A DNA stretch of 46,283 nt, taken from NCBI RefSeq assembly GCF_007858275.1, contig NZ_VFEV01000047.1:1-46283 (forward strand), in the 5' to 3' direction. The notes below the pieces were generated by a model. It saw nothing but the letters and a program-made list of their open reading frames with translations, searched no databases and was not told where the DNA came from. Below are positions 8,081 through 14,984 of the stretch, piece by piece. This DNA is from Pseudomonas proteolytica (GTDB lineage Bacteria; Pseudomonadota; Gammaproteobacteria; Pseudomonadales; Pseudomonadaceae). A program made the translations under genes and the position numbers. Within the stretch, counting starts at the first letter, position 1, and each line of letters begins with the position of its first letter.

Positions 8081-8258
8081 TTGCCCCGCCGTTCGGCGGC
8101 AAGCGTTCTACGGATAGCATTTTGCAACTTGCAAGAAGCCGCGGTGCTAGCCATAATCAGCTCACCTTGTCAGTGAACAGGTTTCAGCCCCGTCGAAAGA
8201 GCAACCTGTTCTCGTTTGTCCAGAAAGCCCGGTTACCAGCCGGGCTTTCTGGTTTCTG
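8081..8258 (+). ncRNA. Possible copy-control antisense RNA region upstream of repA
   Basis: Upstream of repA lies a 9-bp inverted repeat GAACAGGTT/AACCTGTTC (8175-8183 and 8203-8211, 19-base loop). A strong 13-bp hairpin CCAGAAAGCCCGG/CCGGGCTTTCTGG follows (8220-8232, 8240-8252), with a short T-rich run after it on the plus strand. In IncFII plasmids an antisense RNA opposite the repA leader has a stem-loop and a terminator. The arrangement fits, but no clear promoter is seen. The second hairpin could instead terminate gene 8291-8506. Confidence 0.35.
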
Positions 8259-8290
8259 TAATCTGGTTTACGTCACCAGCGTCCTCATGT

Positions 8291-8506
8291 TCATTTCCCT
8301 CGACCTACCGGGCTGTCTAAATCCAGCCTGCATTGCGGGTGTTCTTCACCTGCGTCCAGCTCGTTTAGATACCTATAGATCGCTTCACGCAACACCGCAG
8401 ACGTGGTTGTGCCACGAGCTCTCATAGCCGCGTCGAAACGTCGCTTTATCGACTCGTCCACTTTCGTGGCCATGATGGAAGATGGCGCGCTCGAGGTCAT
8501 GGTCAT
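8291..8506 (-). CDS. Ribbon-helix-helix (CopG/Arc-type) DNA-binding protein
   Basis: The 71-aa product has the pattern MATKVDESIKRRFDAAMRAR followed by GTTTSAVLREAIYRYL, a classic ribbon-helix-helix: a beta strand, then two helices. Such small proteins are repressors, copy-number regulators or antitoxins. It lies upstream of repA in the same direction, with the 8220-8252 hairpin between them, so a role in repA control is reasonable. No toxin partner is seen. The start may be the first ATG (8506) or the ATG at 8473. Confidence 0.65.
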   Translation of the reverse strand: MTMTSSAPSSIMATKVDESIKRRFDAAMRARGTTTSAVLREAIYRYLNELDAGEEHPQCRLDLDSPVGRGK

Positions 8507-8633
8507 CCAGGTTATACGGTTAAACGAAAGCCAAGATTATTGGTTTAACCGTTGAACGTCAAGATTCATCAATTGCTCATTTTCAAGCCTGATATTTTCC
8601 GGAACAGTAGCACCCGAGATTTTGGCAAGCAAT

Positions 8634-8663
8634 AAAAAAGGTCGAGTTTTCTCGACCTTTTTT
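8634..8663. terminator. Strong bidirectional terminator
   Basis: The stem AAAAAAGGTCGAG / CTCGACCTTTTTT with loop TTTT (8634-8646, 8651-8663) is perfect and has A and T tracts on both sides. It lies between the par genes and the ribbon-helix-helix gene and would end par transcripts. Confidence 0.85.
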
Positions 8664-8749
8664 GAATCGTGGAGCAATCCTTACTACCGCTGCAGGCCTT
8701 TGAATACGGGAGTCTGTGAAGCTCTTCACAAACGAAAAATGCCATATTT

Positions 8750-8826
8750 AACTTACGTAATAGAAATAACTTACGTATATTACGCAACTGATTTACGTTA
8801 AATACGTTATTCGTCTTGCGTAACAT
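8750..8826. repeat. parS: Candidate centromere repeats, downstream set
   Basis: AACTTACGTAA (8750-8760) and AACTTACGTATATTACGCAA (from 8768) repeat a motif that recurs as AACTTACATAAG upstream of parA (9841). Further TTACG units run into the 3' end of the parB-like gene. Paired repeats flanking parA and a small ribbon-helix-helix gene are typical of type Ib partition sites and their autoregulation. Confidence 0.55.
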
Positions 8827-9166
8827 CGTCGATAGGTTCTGCCTTGCTAGCACGCTCAAGCAGCTCCAGCAGCTCAGCCCTGTCGAGGTTCTGCAATGCA
8901 GCGATTCCAGCTCGGATCACATCTGAGCGAGTGGCTCGAAAATTCCTCGGGGTAAGCGAAATCTTATCGATTTGGCGGTTCAACTCTTTAGAGAGGGAGA
9001 AGGTCGTTCGGACAAACGTTGAAGAAGTCTTTTTGCGTCGACGCTTTGGTTCTGAATTGGCGCCCACAGGTGCATCAGCTATGAATGCCTGCGCAGCGGC
9101 CTCAATGCTCATATCAGGATTTTTTTCAGCCACTCGGGATGGCCGAGATAGATTGTTTAGGCCCAT
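8807..9166 (-). CDS. parB: Small ParB-type partition protein with ribbon-helix-helix-like fold
   Basis: The 119-aa protein has an Arg/Lys-rich centre (EPKRRRKKTSS) followed by FVRTTFSLSKELNRQIDKIS and RSDVIRAGIAAL, resembling a ribbon-helix-helix DNA-binding domain, and an acidic tail. It starts within the last 10 bases of parA, so the two are translationally coupled. It should bind the centromere repeats on both sides and stimulate the ParA ATPase. It lacks the large ParB CTPase fold, as in type Ib systems. Confidence 0.65.
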   Translation of the reverse strand: MGLNNLSRPSRVAEKNPDMSIEAAAQAFIADAPVGANSEPKRRRKKTSSTFVRTTFSLSKELNRQIDKISLTPRNFRATRSDVIRAGIAALQNLDRAELLELLERASKAEPIDDVTQDE

Positions 9167-9807
9167 TTAGTGGTCCCCCATAGCTCAGTCGCTAGAGATT
9201 CAATTTCTTCTTTGGCTCGGGGGTCAGATCCGCTTTCCAATACAGAACAGCCATCTTCATCAGCGTCATCGTAAACGTTCCGTGCAGTGGTGATCGCGTT
9301 TAGTGGGATGATATCGAAGGAACGACAAGCGTCTTTTGCATCCAAAATTCTCTGGACTTGGCTTGGCAACGCTGGGCACTGAGTGATGACGGCTCGTATC
9401 GTCAGATCAGGATTAACTGCAATGGCGAGCCGCGCCAGGTTTTCAACTTTAGGAAGCGTCTTAAGGTCTCTCCGCTTCGGTCGGAATGGAATCAGCATAT
9501 GAGTAGCTACAGTCATTGCCGAACGCAACGCTTCCGAGTCAGCTCCGCCGGCATCCACTACGATTTGTCTGTATCTATCTCGCAGATCCAGAAGGGTTTG
9601 ACGAATGTTCCCATGGGCTTGCACAACCGGTATCGGCGGCAGGTCTCCCTGGTCATTCCGCTCAGCAGCCCAATCAGCCGTCGTGCCTTGAGGGTCTGCA
9701 TCAAGCAGCAGGACATCACCACCCCGGGCCTTAATCCAAACGGCTAAGTTTTGAGCCAGACAGGACTTTCCACTGCCCCCTTTTTCCCCGCCCAATAGCA
9801 AAATCAT
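9157..9807 (-). CDS. parA: Plasmid partition ATPase ParA
   Basis: The 216-aa protein starts MILLLGGEKGGSGKSCLAQN, with a deviant Walker A box (KGGSGKS, residues 9-15). It also has DADPQGT and a later VVDAGG Walker B-like motif. It lacks an N-terminal helix-turn-helix, so it is the short type Ib form. ParA forms ATP-dependent patterns on the nucleoid that position plasmid copies. A good ribosome-binding site (GAGGAG) lies about 10 nt before the ATG. It is followed by the overlapping parB-like gene. Confidence 0.9.
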   Translation of the reverse strand: MILLLGGEKGGSGKSCLAQNLAVWIKARGGDVLLLDADPQGTTADWAAERNDQGDLPPIPVVQAHGNIRQTLLDLRDRYRQIVVDAGGADSEALRSAMTVATHMLIPFRPKRRDLKTLPKVENLARLAIAVNPDLTIRAVITQCPALPSQVQRILDAKDACRSFDIIPLNAITTARNVYDDADEDGCSVLESGSDPRAKEEIESLATELWGTTKWA

Positions 9808-9840
9808 GCTGCTTCGCTCCTCGAAATAGATAAGCCAAAT

Positions 9841-9885
9841 AACTTACATAAGTTATGTACATTACACAACGTATTTCACTTACAG
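9841..9885. repeat. parS: Candidate centromere/operator repeats upstream of parA
   Basis: AACTTACATAAGTTATGTAC (9841-9860) contains an inverted repeat ACTTACATAAGTTATGT and is followed by ATTACACAAC and further TTAC units. The motif matches the set at 8750-8826. Position just before parA fits a combined centromere and promoter operator. Confidence 0.55.
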
Positions 9886-10052
9886 AATTGTGCGTACCCT
9901 GCTGATGTAAAAACCTAGAGGCCCCAAGAAACCTACTGAAGGAACGATGGGCTTAAGGCCTACACAGTTACGGTATGAATTGAATAGATAGGGGATCTGC
10001 TAAGTCTTCTGCTGTGTCTACAATAGGCCATCATCACCAAGGAGCGTTGCGC

Positions 10053-10268
10053 ATGACTGTCTATACCTGCCCTGCCTGTAATGAGCTGTTTCATAAAAAC
10101 TATCTGAGCGGCACTTTCCCTGGTGGTAAGGAAAAGGAAGACATTGATTGCCCGAGTTGTGGCCACACAGTAGCCACGGAAATGACCAGCGCGGTACTGG
10201 GCACCAAGGCGCTAACAGCTGATGAAAAGACCGCCTACCTAGCGAGCGCGACGAAGAGTAGGACGTAG
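10053..10268 (+). CDS. Small zinc-ribbon protein, function unknown
   Basis: The 71-aa product has two CxxC knuckles, CPAC near the start (residues 5-8) and CPSC about 30 residues later, a likely zinc-binding ribbon. A clear ribosome-binding site (AAGGAG) precedes the ATG at 10053. It lies alone on the plus strand between parA and the small-ORF locus. Such proteins may bind nucleic acid or another protein; nothing more specific is visible. Confidence 0.6.
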   Translation: MTVYTCPACNELFHKNYLSGTFPGGKEKEDIDCPSCGHTVATEMTSAVLGTKALTADEKTAYLASATKSRT

Positions 10269-10474
10269 AAGTTCGAATCGAACTCATCGCCCGCCGCAAT
10301 GCCCAGGGCACGGAGTTTACAGGTGCGTCGGGCCCCCTGATGTCGTCTTTAGGGGAGCCAGCGGCTCCTGGAGCAGAAATAGGGTTCGCTAGAAACGCTG
10401 AGCGCCTTTGCCGAGGGCCGCCCAAGACAGTGCTCTATGCACGCATCCACTGAGGATGCAGTTTAACTGCGCGC

Positions 10475-10498
10475 AAAAAAAACCCCACCGAAGCGGGG
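10475..10498 (-). terminator. Terminator of small ORF 10509-10622
   Basis: Read on the minus strand, CCCCGCTTCGGTGGGG (UUCG loop) is followed by eight Ts, 11 bp after the stop of the small ORF. This shows that a short minus-strand transcript ends here. Confidence 0.85.
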
Positions 10499-10508
10499 CC
10501 CGTATCAC

Positions 10509-10622
10509 TTACAGATCGTCTAGGTGGTCGCGCAGCCAAGCAAAAGCGCGATAAGCCTTAACCATTCGCAGCAGCGCACTAAAGCCCAGCCACAAACGGC
10601 GCACAGATTTGAAGGGGCGCAT
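10509..10622 (-). CDS. Candidate type I toxin peptide, copy 1 (37 aa)
   Basis: The peptide begins MRPFKSVRRLW and ends LRDHLDDL, with a semi-hydrophobic amphipathic middle. The ribosome-binding site GAGGA (plus 10631-10635, 8 nt before the ATG) lies in a hairpin GGCTTC/GAAGCC (10627-10645), so translation is probably restrained. The gene ends in its own terminator. Its leader carries 10694-10711, complementary to the start of a divergent short RNA at 10862. Copy 2 at 17410-17511 shares the C-terminal LRD..DDL, hairpin, terminator and layout. Toxicity is inferred from this architecture only. Confidence 0.6.
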   Translation of the reverse strand: MRPFKSVRRLWLGFSALLRMVKAYRAFAWLRDHLDDL

Positions 10623-10693
10623 ATGCGGCTTCCTCAAAAGAAGCCTGACCCCGCCGCCCTAACCGGGCCGCACGACGGTTCTACTGAAAGTTG

Positions 10694-10711
10694 GTCGAAT
10701 GCTTTCAGCGA
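10694..10711. repeat. 18-bp repeat in the leader of small ORF copy 1
   Basis: GTCGAATGCTTTCAGCGA occurs here and identically at 10862-10879, 168 bp apart, in direct orientation. The first copy lies 72-89 nt upstream of the small ORF start and would be in its mRNA leader. The second is at the predicted 5' end of the plus-strand RNA, giving 18 nt of perfect complementarity between the two transcripts. Confidence 0.85.
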
Positions 10712-10825
10712 GCCAGGTGTTGATCGACCCTTTCAGATGCCGGCCACGTTTTCCAGACGCGTGTCCAAAGGGGGGTCGGGGCCATGCAGCAGCCCGTGCC
10801 CTACTCCAACGTGTTGCGGAGGCTA

Positions 10826-10855
10826 TTGCGCAACAAATAGACCGTAACTTATGAT
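10826..10855 (+). promoter_or_regulatory. Predicted promoter of divergent short RNA 1
   Basis: TTGCGC (10826-10831) and TATGAT (10850-10855) are separated by 18 bp, close to sigma70 consensus. Transcription would start near 10862, exactly at the second copy of the 18-bp repeat. Confidence 0.55.
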
Positions 10856-10861
10856 CGATTC

Positions 10862-10941
10862 GTCGAATGCTTTCAGCGAACCGGTGAACCAGCCTCCAAT
10901 TGGTTCGCACAAACTAACCGCCCTTCCACGGCGGTTTTTTT
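10862..10941 (+). ncRNA. Candidate antitoxin small RNA 1, about 80 nt
   Basis: From the predicted start near 10862 the RNA would open with the 18-nt repeat, then form a hairpin GAACCA/TGGTTC (10886-10891, 10901-10906). It ends at a strong terminator AACCGCC/GGCGGTT plus T tract (10916-10941). An exposed complementary 5' end followed by a terminator hairpin resembles IstR-1 and OrzO, which bind their toxin mRNA leaders. No convincing plus-strand protein explains the terminator. Confidence 0.55.
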
Positions 10942-10968
10942 GTGCCTGTCGTTTTGTGTCGTTACCCG

Positions 10969-11144
10969 TCACAGCTCAACGGCAAACCCGGACAGGCCCA
11001 AGGTATCAACCCAACGTGTCAAGGTGTCGAGACTGGCCCAGGTGCGCACGGCCAACGACCAGCGCTGGCCTTCCCAGCGACTGACCCGCGCTCCGCGCAC
11101 CAACCAGAGGCGCGCAGCGCGTCTTCATGGATCGCTTCACGCAT
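10969..11144 (-). pseudogene. Frameshifted paralogue of the 48-aa protein 42917-43063
   Basis: The minus-strand ATG at 11144 gives MREAIHEDALR, matching MRAGIHEDALQ of the intact gene at 43063, but the frame then diverges. A second frame ends VRTWASLDTL...FAVEL at 10969, matching LRTWASLIAV...FAVEL. One indel between them would restore a protein of about 58 residues. The start overlaps the end of gene 11137-11373. The gene converges on the short RNA 10862-10941, the same layout as the second copy. Confidence 0.6.
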
Positions 11145-11373
11145 GCCGCAGCACCTCGCGACGCTGCTCGGCGGCCGCTTCCAGCCCGATGTACAGAGTC
11201 TCAACCACCTCCGACGTGAAGGCCTTGACCGTCTCCAGCCCGAGCACAAACCCTTCGCCGCGCTGGGCAGCCATGTTCACGCCCTGGGCGCTGTCGGCCA
11301 CTTCGATGGCGGCTAACAGGCGGTCGACCACCGTGCGCACCTCCGCCGGCAATACCAATTTGCTCAGGCTCAT
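11137..11373 (-). CDS. Hypothetical 78-aa protein
   Basis: The product starts MSLSKLVLPAEVRTVVDRLL and is predicted all-helical and acidic, with no signal. Its ATG overlaps the stop of the 148-aa gene by one base (TGATG), so the two are translationally coupled. Its end overlaps the start of the frameshifted 10969-11144 gene. These three form one small operon. No family recognised. Confidence 0.55.
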   Translation of the reverse strand: MSLSKLVLPAEVRTVVDRLLAAIEVADSAQGVNMAAQRGEGFVLGLETVKAFTSEVVETLYIGLEAAAEQRREVLRHA

Positions 11374-11819
11374 CAGTCCACCTTGCGCCATTCGCCTGGA
11401 GCGTCCGGGTCGAGGCCCACCCGACGATTAAATTCGGCCTGATTGATCTCGCCGTTCAGCAGTTGGACCATCAAGGTCTGCTGCTCATCCCGGGAAAGCT
11501 GCGGAAGGTCCTGATACGGGTCCAACGCCGCGAGCGTCTGTAGCTCGCGCTCGGCCGCTGCCGAGTCAAAGTCGGCCAGCTCCGCGTGCAAGTCGCGCTG
11601 CAGCGCGTCCACGTCGACCCCTTCCAGCACGTCCAAGGCGGCCGCCTGTTCGGCGTCCTTGAGCATGACTTGCTGGGAGGCATCGAGGTCCGTGTCATAG
11701 CGCAACAGCTGATCCAGCAGGGCGGCTGAATCTTCGGCGCTCAGCTGCTGCACCAGGGCATCCATATCGGCATCCAACGGCGGCAGGTCGTCCAGCGGAT
11801 CCGGGGTGTGGTCAGTCAT
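11373..11819 (-). CDS. Hypothetical acidic 148-aa protein
   Basis: The product starts MTDHTPDPLDDLPPLDADMD and is very acidic (many Asp and Glu) and helical, with Leu/Gln-rich repeats. No membrane segment or signal is seen. Acidic small plasmid proteins can mimic DNA or act as anti-restriction factors, but I cannot assign that here. It is the first gene of a three-gene minus-strand operon. A palindrome at 11873-11893 just upstream may be its operator. Confidence 0.55.
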   Translation of the reverse strand: MTDHTPDPLDDLPPLDADMDALVQQLSAEDSAALLDQLLRYDTDLDASQQVMLKDAEQAAALDVLEGVDVDALQRDLHAELADFDSAAAERELQTLAALDPYQDLPQLSRDEQQTLMVQLLNGEINQAEFNRRVGLDPDAPGEWRKVD

Positions 11820-11872
11820 CGGGGCGGTTCCTTTTCGAGTTAGGGTCGGTCAGTGCGTAAAATCACTTAGGC

Positions 11873-11893
11873 CTAAAGTGGTGCCCACTTTAG
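11873..11893. promoter_or_regulatory. Perfect palindrome, likely operator
   Basis: CTAAAGTGG-TGC-CCACTTTAG is a 9-bp perfect inverted repeat 54 bp before the start of the 148-aa gene, with related half sites on both sides (CACTTAGGCC and CGAAAGTGG). It could bind a dimeric repressor. The regulator is not identified. Confidence 0.55.
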
Positions 11894-12085
11894 CGAAAGT
11901 GGAAAACGTCGAGGCAAAGAAGGCCCCCGACCTTGCCTGAAAGGTGGGCTCTTTTACATAAGCGGCGTTATGCGCCCAGTTAGCATAGAAATTTCCGGTT
12001 TTTGTGCTATTCATGGCTCAGTAGTGGCAATATGCCAAAACAAGGTGTATTCACCGGAAACCACCCCCAAAACTTGGAGTTTTTT

Positions 12086-12334
12086 ATGGTTGATAATGAC
12101 GTGAAAGCCGTTGCTATAACTGGCGCAGGAGCTGTTACAGGTGCAGGTGGTGCTTTGGGTGCAGTATCAGCACTCGGCGTCTCTGGCCTTGGCGTGACAG
12201 GCGTAACCTCAGGACTGGCAGCGGTTGGAAGTGTTGTCGGGGGGGGCATGGTGGCCGGATTAGCTGTAACTGCGGCAGCACCGATTGCAGTAGGCGCCGT
12301 TGCATATGGCCTGTACAAATGGCTAAAAGACTAA
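12086..12334 (+). CDS. Glycine/alanine-rich hydrophobic peptide, bacteriocin- or pore-like
   Basis: The 82-aa product has a short acidic start (MVDNDVKAVAITGAGAVTGA), then about 60 residues made almost only of Gly, Ala, Val, Ser, Thr and Leu with many glycine-zipper spacings. The end is YGLYKWLKD. A ribosome-binding site (TTGGAG) precedes the ATG and a strong terminator follows, so it is probably its own transcript. Such composition is seen in membrane-inserting peptides, class II-like bacteriocins and glycine-zipper proteins. No processing or transport genes are adjacent, and the role is unknown. Confidence 0.6.
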   Translation: MVDNDVKAVAITGAGAVTGAGGALGAVSALGVSGLGVTGVTSGLAAVGSVVGGGMVAGLAVTAAAPIAVGAVAYGLYKWLKD

Positions 12335-12346
12335 AAAATTCCCTAC

Positions 12347-12373
12347 AAAAAGCCCGCAAAAGCGGGCTTTTTT
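12347..12373. terminator. Terminator after the glycine-rich peptide gene
   Basis: AAAAAGCCCGC-AAAA-GCGGGCTTTTTT is a perfect stem with a T tract, 13 bp after the stop codon. Confidence 0.9.
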
Positions 12374-12489
12374 GTGAGCAAATTTTAATAAATGACTCGT
12401 ATTCGCAGATTTGGCACTCGGCCATCAACATCCTAAAAACTTCATTGATATTACTTTGCCACCTTACCCTGCTCCCTAAGGACAAACGG

Positions 12490-12864
12490 ATGAAAAACGC
12501 GCTGATAGTTTTGATGCTTATGATTTTTGGATGCCTAGGACTATGGGGATACGACACCTACAAGAAATCATCAGCCAAGACCAAACGCTTAGAATCGTTA
12601 GAGCACGCCAGGACGAGTGGGATGTCATCAATTCGTTCTGCTCTAAAAGACCCAGCATCAGCGCAATTCAAGGACGTTAGAATTGCAGATGTGACAGGTG
12701 CGGTTTGCGGTCAAGTAAACGCTAAAAATTCATATGGCGGCTATTCGGGTTTTGCTAGGTTTGCAGTCAGCAACGGACAGGCCACTATAGACGACGGTTC
12801 GCTAGCTGCGCTTACGCTCATAGCGGATCTTTGCGCGAAAATTTCTACTACAAATGAGGGGTAG
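12490..12864 (+). CDS. Membrane-anchored hypothetical protein with VCGQVNAKN motif
   Basis: The 124-aa product starts with one hydrophobic segment (MKNALIVLMLMIFGCLGLWG), then a short coiled linker and a globular part. That part contains DPASAQF and VCGQVNAKNSYGGYSGF, a motif I know from many small uncharacterised exported or inner-membrane proteins of proteobacteria. Start chosen at 12490 for the hydrophobic N-terminus and the upstream AAGGA. The globular part should face the periplasm. Function unknown. Confidence 0.6.
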   Translation: MKNALIVLMLMIFGCLGLWGYDTYKKSSAKTKRLESLEHARTSGMSSIRSALKDPASAQFKDVRIADVTGAVCGQVNAKNSYGGYSGFARFAVSNGQATIDDGSLAALTLIADLCAKISTTNEG

Positions 12865-12867
12865 ACC

Positions 12868-12945
12868 ATGGCTGAAAGCCCGCTAATCGGCCAACTTTTT
12901 TATGAACGCGATTTAACAAATGAGTCGTTACCAAAAGTGGGATGA
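12868..12945 (+). CDS. Possible 25-aa small ORF
   Basis: An ATG at 12868 lies 3 bp after the preceding stop, with GAGGGG as ribosome-binding site, and reads MAESPLIGQLFYERDLTNES to a TGA at 12943-12945. It may be a real coupled small protein or chance. Nothing about its function is visible. Confidence 0.25.
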   Translation: MAESPLIGQLFYERDLTNESLPKVG

Positions 12946-13004
12946 TTCAGAAAAATCATGGCAGAAATAGCGATGTCATTTTGCAATCACGATGGAGTTT
13001 ATGG

Positions 13005-13643
13005 ATGAACCGTTTTGCGCATTTTTTCGGAATTCTGGCTGCAGTCGCCAGCTTTTCTGCCTCCGCCGCATCTTCCCTCCAGGACATTAACTATTCAGTT
13101 ACCAAGGATGAGTCGAAGCGCGATATCAAGCGCGTGGTGGAGATCGTTCTGGCCGAACGTGTGGATCAACCCACACTTGAAGCATTGGCTAATCAAATCA
13201 AAGATTCGAACCCAACGAGTTTTCAACGAACCTTTATCGGCTGGCGGATCAAAGGCGAGGAGGATGGCGCGTACTGGGCCAAGACAGATTTTGTCCCAGC
13301 CTTAAATGTTCAGTTTCTGGGGGCCACCGTGGCTGACTACAACAAACTCAAGACCACCAGCGCAGCAGCCGATGGAGAGGTATTTGGTAGCTGGCTGAGT
13401 ACCTGGGGGGCCGATTACAAAATGGTAGGCTACCGAAAGGGTGGAAAAATTTTTATCCGTTCCACGTTTACTGATGGCTCGTCGGGCACCAAAGAATTTG
13501 TCCCCAAGAACTTCTCCGGTCGATCCGTTTTAGTCGATGCAGAAGGCAGCGATTTCGGTGAGTATTATCTCGTCAACGCTCACGGGGATCTGGAGTTCTG
13601 GGGCGAAGACGGCAGTTTCTATACAGCTAAGAAAACTGACTGA
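13005..13643 (+). CDS. Exported hypothetical protein, 212 aa
   Basis: The product starts MNRFAHFFGILAAVASFSAS, a signal peptide with a likely AxA cleavage near residue 23. The mature protein is soluble with mixed alpha/beta character, a first half rich in charged residues (KDESKRDIKRVVEIVLAER) and a Gly/Ser/Phe-rich second half. Start chosen at 13005 for the signal and a GGAG 8-9 nt upstream; open frame extends earlier. Probably periplasmic. No family recognised. Confidence 0.6.
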   Translation: MNRFAHFFGILAAVASFSASAASSLQDINYSVTKDESKRDIKRVVEIVLAERVDQPTLEALANQIKDSNPTSFQRTFIGWRIKGEEDGAYWAKTDFVPALNVQFLGATVADYNKLKTTSAAADGEVFGSWLSTWGADYKMVGYRKGGKIFIRSTFTDGSSGTKEFVPKNFSGRSVLVDAEGSDFGEYYLVNAHGDLEFWGEDGSFYTAKKTD

Positions 13644-13799
13644 AGGAAATCATTGGCTAGGCCCGCTCATCAGGACAGGATGCCTTTAGACTGACTGGCC
13701 TTCAGACTTCGCCAGGCGATCCAACCGCGTCACGGTCAAAACCTCCCCTGGCCCGTTTGGGCGTGCTCCTATAGCGCAAGCCCAAACGCTCAATCGAGA

Positions 13800-13919
13800 T
13801 TAACGATTGGTTCGCGTTCGCCTCTCCCACTTGTTGTAGTAGTGCGAATGGTCTTCGTCCCGACCACCCGACTCGATCCAATCGTCATATTCCGGGCTAT
13901 CTTCAAAGCGACCTGACAT
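13800..13919 (-). CDS. Small acidic 39-aa protein
   Basis: A minus-strand ATG at 13919 follows a near-ideal ribosome-binding site (AAGGAG, 6 nt). The peptide starts MSGRFEDSPEYDDWIESGGR and ends KWERRTRTNR, with an acidic N-terminal half and a basic end. The strong translation signal argues that it is real. It lies alone between the exported protein gene and the integrase. Function unknown. Confidence 0.5.
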   Translation of the reverse strand: MSGRFEDSPEYDDWIESGGRDEDHSHYYNKWERRTRTNR

Positions 13920-14021
13920 ATTTATCTCCTTACCAGTTCAGAACTCAGCGATATGCATCCCTGCATCGGCAGGCTCGATAAAAACTTGAGCCATCCTGCC
14001 TCGGGGTACGGTTTTAGCTAA

Positions 14022-14984
14022 TTAAAGATAAATTCGCTCTACCTCACCCAGGCTGATCTCGTCCCGACGCCGATCATACAACTGCGTGGTACGCGTCGAA
14101 GCATGGTTGGCCATCGCCGCCGCGTTTTCCAAGGTGCCGCCGTTTTTCAGGTACGCCGTAATGCCTGTTGCTCTAAACGTGTGATTGCCGATCAATGTCT
14201 TGATCCCCCCCGCCAGGGCGCGTCGGCGCACCATGGCATGAGCGTTGGCCTGCGGCAGGGCAGTAGGGCTCAACTGCCCGGTACCGCGCCCAATGGTGCG
14301 AAACAGCGGGCCTTTCGGATCGCCCACGATCCCGGTCTGTACCAGATAGGCATGCAGGTACTCCTCCAACAGATGGTGGCAGGGCATGACATGCTGTTTA
14401 CCGCCTTTCTCGCGCAGGCGTACCCATAACCGCCGATTCTGCGTGTAGACGTCTTCGACCTTCATCGCCAGGGCCGCGCCGATCCGCGCGAAGGAAAACA
14501 CCATCAAGCTGATCAAGGCGCGATCCCGCAGGCCGGCAGGTGTACTGACATCAATGCTATCCAGCAGCTGTCGCGCCTCGGAAGGATCGAGCACCGGGGT
14601 TTTCCCCGTGCGGCTGGTATGACTCGGCCCGCGCACCGACGCCGCCGGGTTATGCGGCACCACCTGGCCCACCACCAGCCAGTCGAACAAGTGCCGGAGC
14701 GCGGCCAGGCGTTGTTTCACCGACGGTGCGGCCAGGGTCTGGCACTGCAGCTCGATCCAGGTCGCCACGTGCAGCGGAGACACCGCAACCAGATCAGGCA
14801 CACCCACCGCCTGGCACCAGCTCAAAAACTCATCTACAGCGCGTGCATAGGCGCGCCGCGTGTTCGGGTTGCGGATATTGGCGGTGAAAAACTCCAGAAA
14901 GCGCATCTCCGCGCGCTCGCCGGCGTGGCTGATCAGCGCCGGAACATGCGTAGTGATAGAGGCCCTCCGGATGATTCCGCTCAC
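14022..14984 (-). CDS. Tyrosine recombinase (XerC/D-like integrase)
   Basis: The 320-aa protein has an N-terminal SAM-like domain (about 25-110) and a catalytic domain with Arg167 (FSFARIGAAL), Lys193 (REKGGKQH), His268 and Arg271 (GNHTFRATG), His294 (MANHAST) and Tyr303 (TTQLYDRRR). It is complete. The gene starts within the last 4 bases of the DUF2513 gene (ATGA-type overlap), so the two are co-translated. It likely resolves plasmid dimers or moves a local island; no repeat pair could be assigned as its target. Confidence 0.85.
   Translation of the reverse strand: MSGIIRRASITTHVPALISHAGERAEMRFLEFFTANIRNPNTRRAYARAVDEFLSWCQAVGVPDLVAVSPLHVATWIELQCQTLAAPSVKQRLAALRHLFDWLVVGQVVPHNPAASVRGPSHTSRTGKTPVLDPSEARQLLDSIDVSTPAGLRDRALISLMVFSFARIGAALAMKVEDVYTQNRRLWVRLREKGGKQHVMPCHHLLEEYLHAYLVQTGIVGDPKGPLFRTIGRGTGQLSPTALPQANAHAMVRRRALAGGIKTLIGNHTFRATGITAYLKNGGTLENAAAMANHASTRTTQLYDRRRDEISLGEVERIYL

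Noticed and set aside
10694..10879. Direct repeats as integron attC or Xer/dif sites
   Set aside because: The repeat has no internal dyad, no 6-bp spacer between recombinase arms and no cassette array; its position in leader and sRNA explains it better.
10524..10910. Longer overlapping ORFs on both strands in the small-ORF locus
   Set aside because: Their compositions look like chance frames, they lack ribosome-binding sites, and terminators at 10475 and 10941 fit the short transcripts instead.
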